DNA of 7,163 nt, taken from positions 1 through 7,163 of the forward strand of contig JAGRKY010000400.1 in NCBI GenBank assembly GCA_020442095.1, in the 5' to 3' direction. The stretch's first letter is position 1. Each line of letters starts with the position of its first letter. The position numbers were made by a program, and so were the translations under genes. This document shows, piece after piece, positions 5,842-7,163 of the stretch. The notes below the pieces were generated by a model. The model was given only the letters and a program-made list of their open reading frames with translations, had not been told where the DNA came from and did not search any database. The DNA is from Bauldia sp. (GTDB lineage: Bacteria; Pseudomonadota; Alphaproteobacteria; Rhizobiales; Kaistiaceae).

Positions 5842-6981
5842 CTAGCCGGGCGGCGTCGCGCTGAAGCTTGAGCCGAGCAGCGCGACGCTCTTGAACTGGG
5901 CATGGACGACCATTCCCGGCGCGAGGGCGAGCGCCTCGACCGATTTCCGCGTGATCCGGCCGACGACGCGCGGCCCCGAACCGTCTTCGCCGAGCGCGAC
6001 AACGACATTGACCTGCGCCTTGCCGGCATCCTGGCCGGTGATGGTGACGATCTTCACCGGCAGGATGTTGAGGATCGTCGTATCGGTCGGCCGCGACCGG
6101 ACGAAGCTGACGTCCGACGCCTGGATGCGCAAGCGCTGCCGGCTGCCGATCGCGCCCCGCCGCCCCGGCACGAAGAGGGTACCGCCGGCGACCGCGAAGC
6201 CGGTCAGGCCATACGTCTCGTCATAGTCGGCGACCCTGCCCTCGAGCGTGACCGCGGCATCCGGGGCGCGCTGCAGCGGCAGGTCCGGATCCGTCTCCAG
6301 CTCCGCCAGCGGCCCCGACGCGATGACCCGCCCGCGATCGAGCAGGACCAGCCGGTCGGCGAGCCGTTCGAGCTCGGCGATGTCGTGGCTGACATAGAGA
6401 ACCGGAATCGCCAGCGTGTCGCGGAGCGCCTCGAAATAGGGAAGGATGTCCTCCTTGGTCATCCGGTCGAGCGCCGACAGCGGCTCGTCCATCAGCAGGA
6501 GCCGCGGCCGCGACAAGAGCGCCCGGCCGAGCGCGACGCGCTGGCGCTCGCCCCCGGAAAGGACCGCCGGCGCGCGGTCGAGCAGATGCCCGATGCCGAG
6601 CAGCCCGACCACCCCGTCGAAATCGGGTCCGCCGCCGTTTGCCTCGCCGGCCGCGCGGCGCGCGCCATAGAGGAGGTTCCCGCGCACCGACAGATGGGGA
6701 AAGAGACTGGCCTCCTGGAAGACATAGCCGACCGGCCGCCGATGCGGTTTCAGGAAGGTCCCGCCCGCGTCGTCCTGCCAGGCCGCGCCGCCGACCCTGA
6801 GATGTCCCCCGAGCCGCTGCAGCCCGGCCACGCAGCGCAGCGTCGTCGTCTTGCCGCAGCCGGACGGGCCGAACAGCCCGGTGATTCCCCGCGCCGGCGC
6901 CGAGAAGGCAACGTCGAGGTTGAACGCCCCGAGCGGCCCGCTGAACGCCGCGTCGATTCCCCCTCCGCCCGCGGTCGTCAT
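5842..6981 (-). CDS. modC: Molybdate ABC transporter ATP-binding protein
   Basis: ModC is the cytoplasmic ATPase that powers molybdate (and tungstate) import through ModB, with ModA as the periplasmic binding protein. The protein has 379 residues. Seen in order: Walker A GPSGCGKT (38-45), the Q-loop Gln in GYVFQE (Q89), the ABC signature LSGGERQ (141-147), Walker B LLLMDEP (161-167), the D-loop SALD (169-172) and the switch His in YVSHD (H199). The C-terminal portion (about 240-379) includes ILNILPVKI (303-311), characteristic of the ModC TOBE/Mop domain, which binds oxyanion and can mediate regulation by substrate. The start ATG overlaps the modB stop as ATGA (6978-6981), so translation is coupled. 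All ATPase residues are present, with nothing truncated. Its stop is 12 nt from the stop of the convergent binding-protein gene. Related sulfate or iron ATPases are less likely given the ModB-type partner. Confidence 0.95.
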   Translation of the reverse strand: MTTAGGGGIDAAFSGPLGAFNLDVAFSAPARGITGLFGPSGCGKTTTLRCVAGLQRLGGHLRVGGAAWQDDAGGTFLKPHRRPVGYVFQEASLFPHLSVRGNLLYGARRAAGEANGGGPDFDGVVGLLGIGHLLDRAPAVLSGGERQRVALGRALLSRPRLLLMDEPLSALDRMTKEDILPYFEALRDTLAIPVLYVSHDIAELERLADRLVLLDRGRVIASGPLAELETDPDLPLQRAPDAAVTLEGRVADYDETYGLTGFAVAGGTLFVPGRRGAIGSRQRLRIQASDVSFVRSRPTDTTILNILPVKIVTITGQDAGKAQVNVVVALGEDGSGPRVVGRITRKSVEALALAPGMVVHAQFKSVALLGSSFSATPPG

Positions 6982-7163
6982 GGCCCCGGCCGCCCGAACC
7001 GTTTGCCGACCAGCATCATCGTCAGCACCACGACGAAGGAGAAGACCAGCATGCCGCCGGCAAGGATGTTGACCTCGGTCCAGCGCAGCGTCTCGACATA
7101 GTCGTAGATCGCGACCGACAGCACCTTGGTCTCGCCGGGGATGTTGCCGCCGATCATCAGCAC
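6978..7163 (-). CDS. modB: Molybdate ABC transporter permease, C-terminal 61 residues (runs off right edge)
   Basis: This is the 3' end of an inner-membrane permease that forms the molybdate channel with ModC. Seen: [23 protein letters not shown] near the break, which is the end of the ModB cytoplasmic coupling region (family pattern GNIPGET...LAIY). It is followed by one hydrophobic transmembrane helix (about [20 protein letters not shown]) and a short basic tail KRFGRPGP. The family is usually 220-235 residues, so roughly three quarters of the gene lies beyond position 7163; modA would be expected further right. The stop codon overlaps the modC start. The next-best reading, a sulfate/thiosulfate CysT/CysW permease, is less likely because of the NIPGET-x-xx-LS-x-AIY segment and the ModC partner. 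Confidence 0.92.
   Translation of the reverse strand: MLMIGGNIPGETKVLSVAIYDYVETLRWTEVNILAGGMLVFSFVVVLTMMLVGKRFGRPGP

Noticed and set aside
5830..5843. Possible bidirectional terminator between the convergent genes (GGGC-GAGA-GCCT)
   Set aside because: The stem is 4 bp with one wobble pair and there is no T-run on either strand.
5902..7101. 399-codon open frame on the plus strand
   Set aside because: It is antisense to modC and modB, which carry every ABC motif. The Arg/Asp/Pro-rich product has no family resemblance.

Overview
The window is very GC-rich, with tightly packed genes, third-position G/C throughout and short or overlapping junctions. The protein types point to an alphaproteobacterium, most likely Hyphomicrobiales (Rhizobiales). 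The clearest clues are an AapJ-type amino-acid binding protein, a long 'animal-type' DeoC, an alphaproteobacterial-looking YkuD transpeptidase and a modBC pair. This placement is inference from remembered family resemblance; no database search was possible.

Left part (1-2379, minus strand): a probable three-gene deoxyribose catabolic operon, read right to left. deoC (deoxyribose-phosphate aldolase) overlaps by one base the start of a small uncharacterised, possibly HEAT-like protein. After 14 nt comes an aldehyde dehydrogenase that runs off the left edge. DeoC splits deoxyribose-5-phosphate into glyceraldehyde-3-phosphate and acetaldehyde, so a co-transcribed aldehyde dehydrogenase is a sensible acetaldehyde-oxidising partner. 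Both DeoC and the dehydrogenase resemble their human relatives (DERA and ALDH16A1) unusually well.

Middle (2380-3589): a 220-nt divergent intergenic region separates deoC from a plus-strand beta-hydroxyacid dehydrogenase of the 3-hydroxyisobutyrate / gamma-hydroxybutyrate dehydrogenase type. This region holds a sigma-54-like element and a 9-bp direct repeat. A 123-nt gap with a TATATT box follows.

Centre-right (3590-5829, plus strand): three close-set exported proteins that look like one operon. They are an uncharacterised lipoprotein, a periplasmic L,D-transpeptidase (YkuD) and an AapJ-like amino-acid-binding protein with no permease genes beside it. This grouping of cell-wall cross-linking with a solute-binding protein is the most interesting arrangement in the window.

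Right edge (5842-7163, minus strand): modC and the 3' end of modB, the ATPase and permease of a molybdate ABC importer, translationally coupled through an ATGA overlap. They converge on the binding-protein gene with only 12 nt between stop codons.

I found no rRNA, tRNA, CRISPR array, insertion sequence or phage gene. Nothing here is a clear-cut undescribed system; the candidates worth checking are the small gene inside the deoC operon and the lipoprotein/transpeptidase/binding-protein operon.
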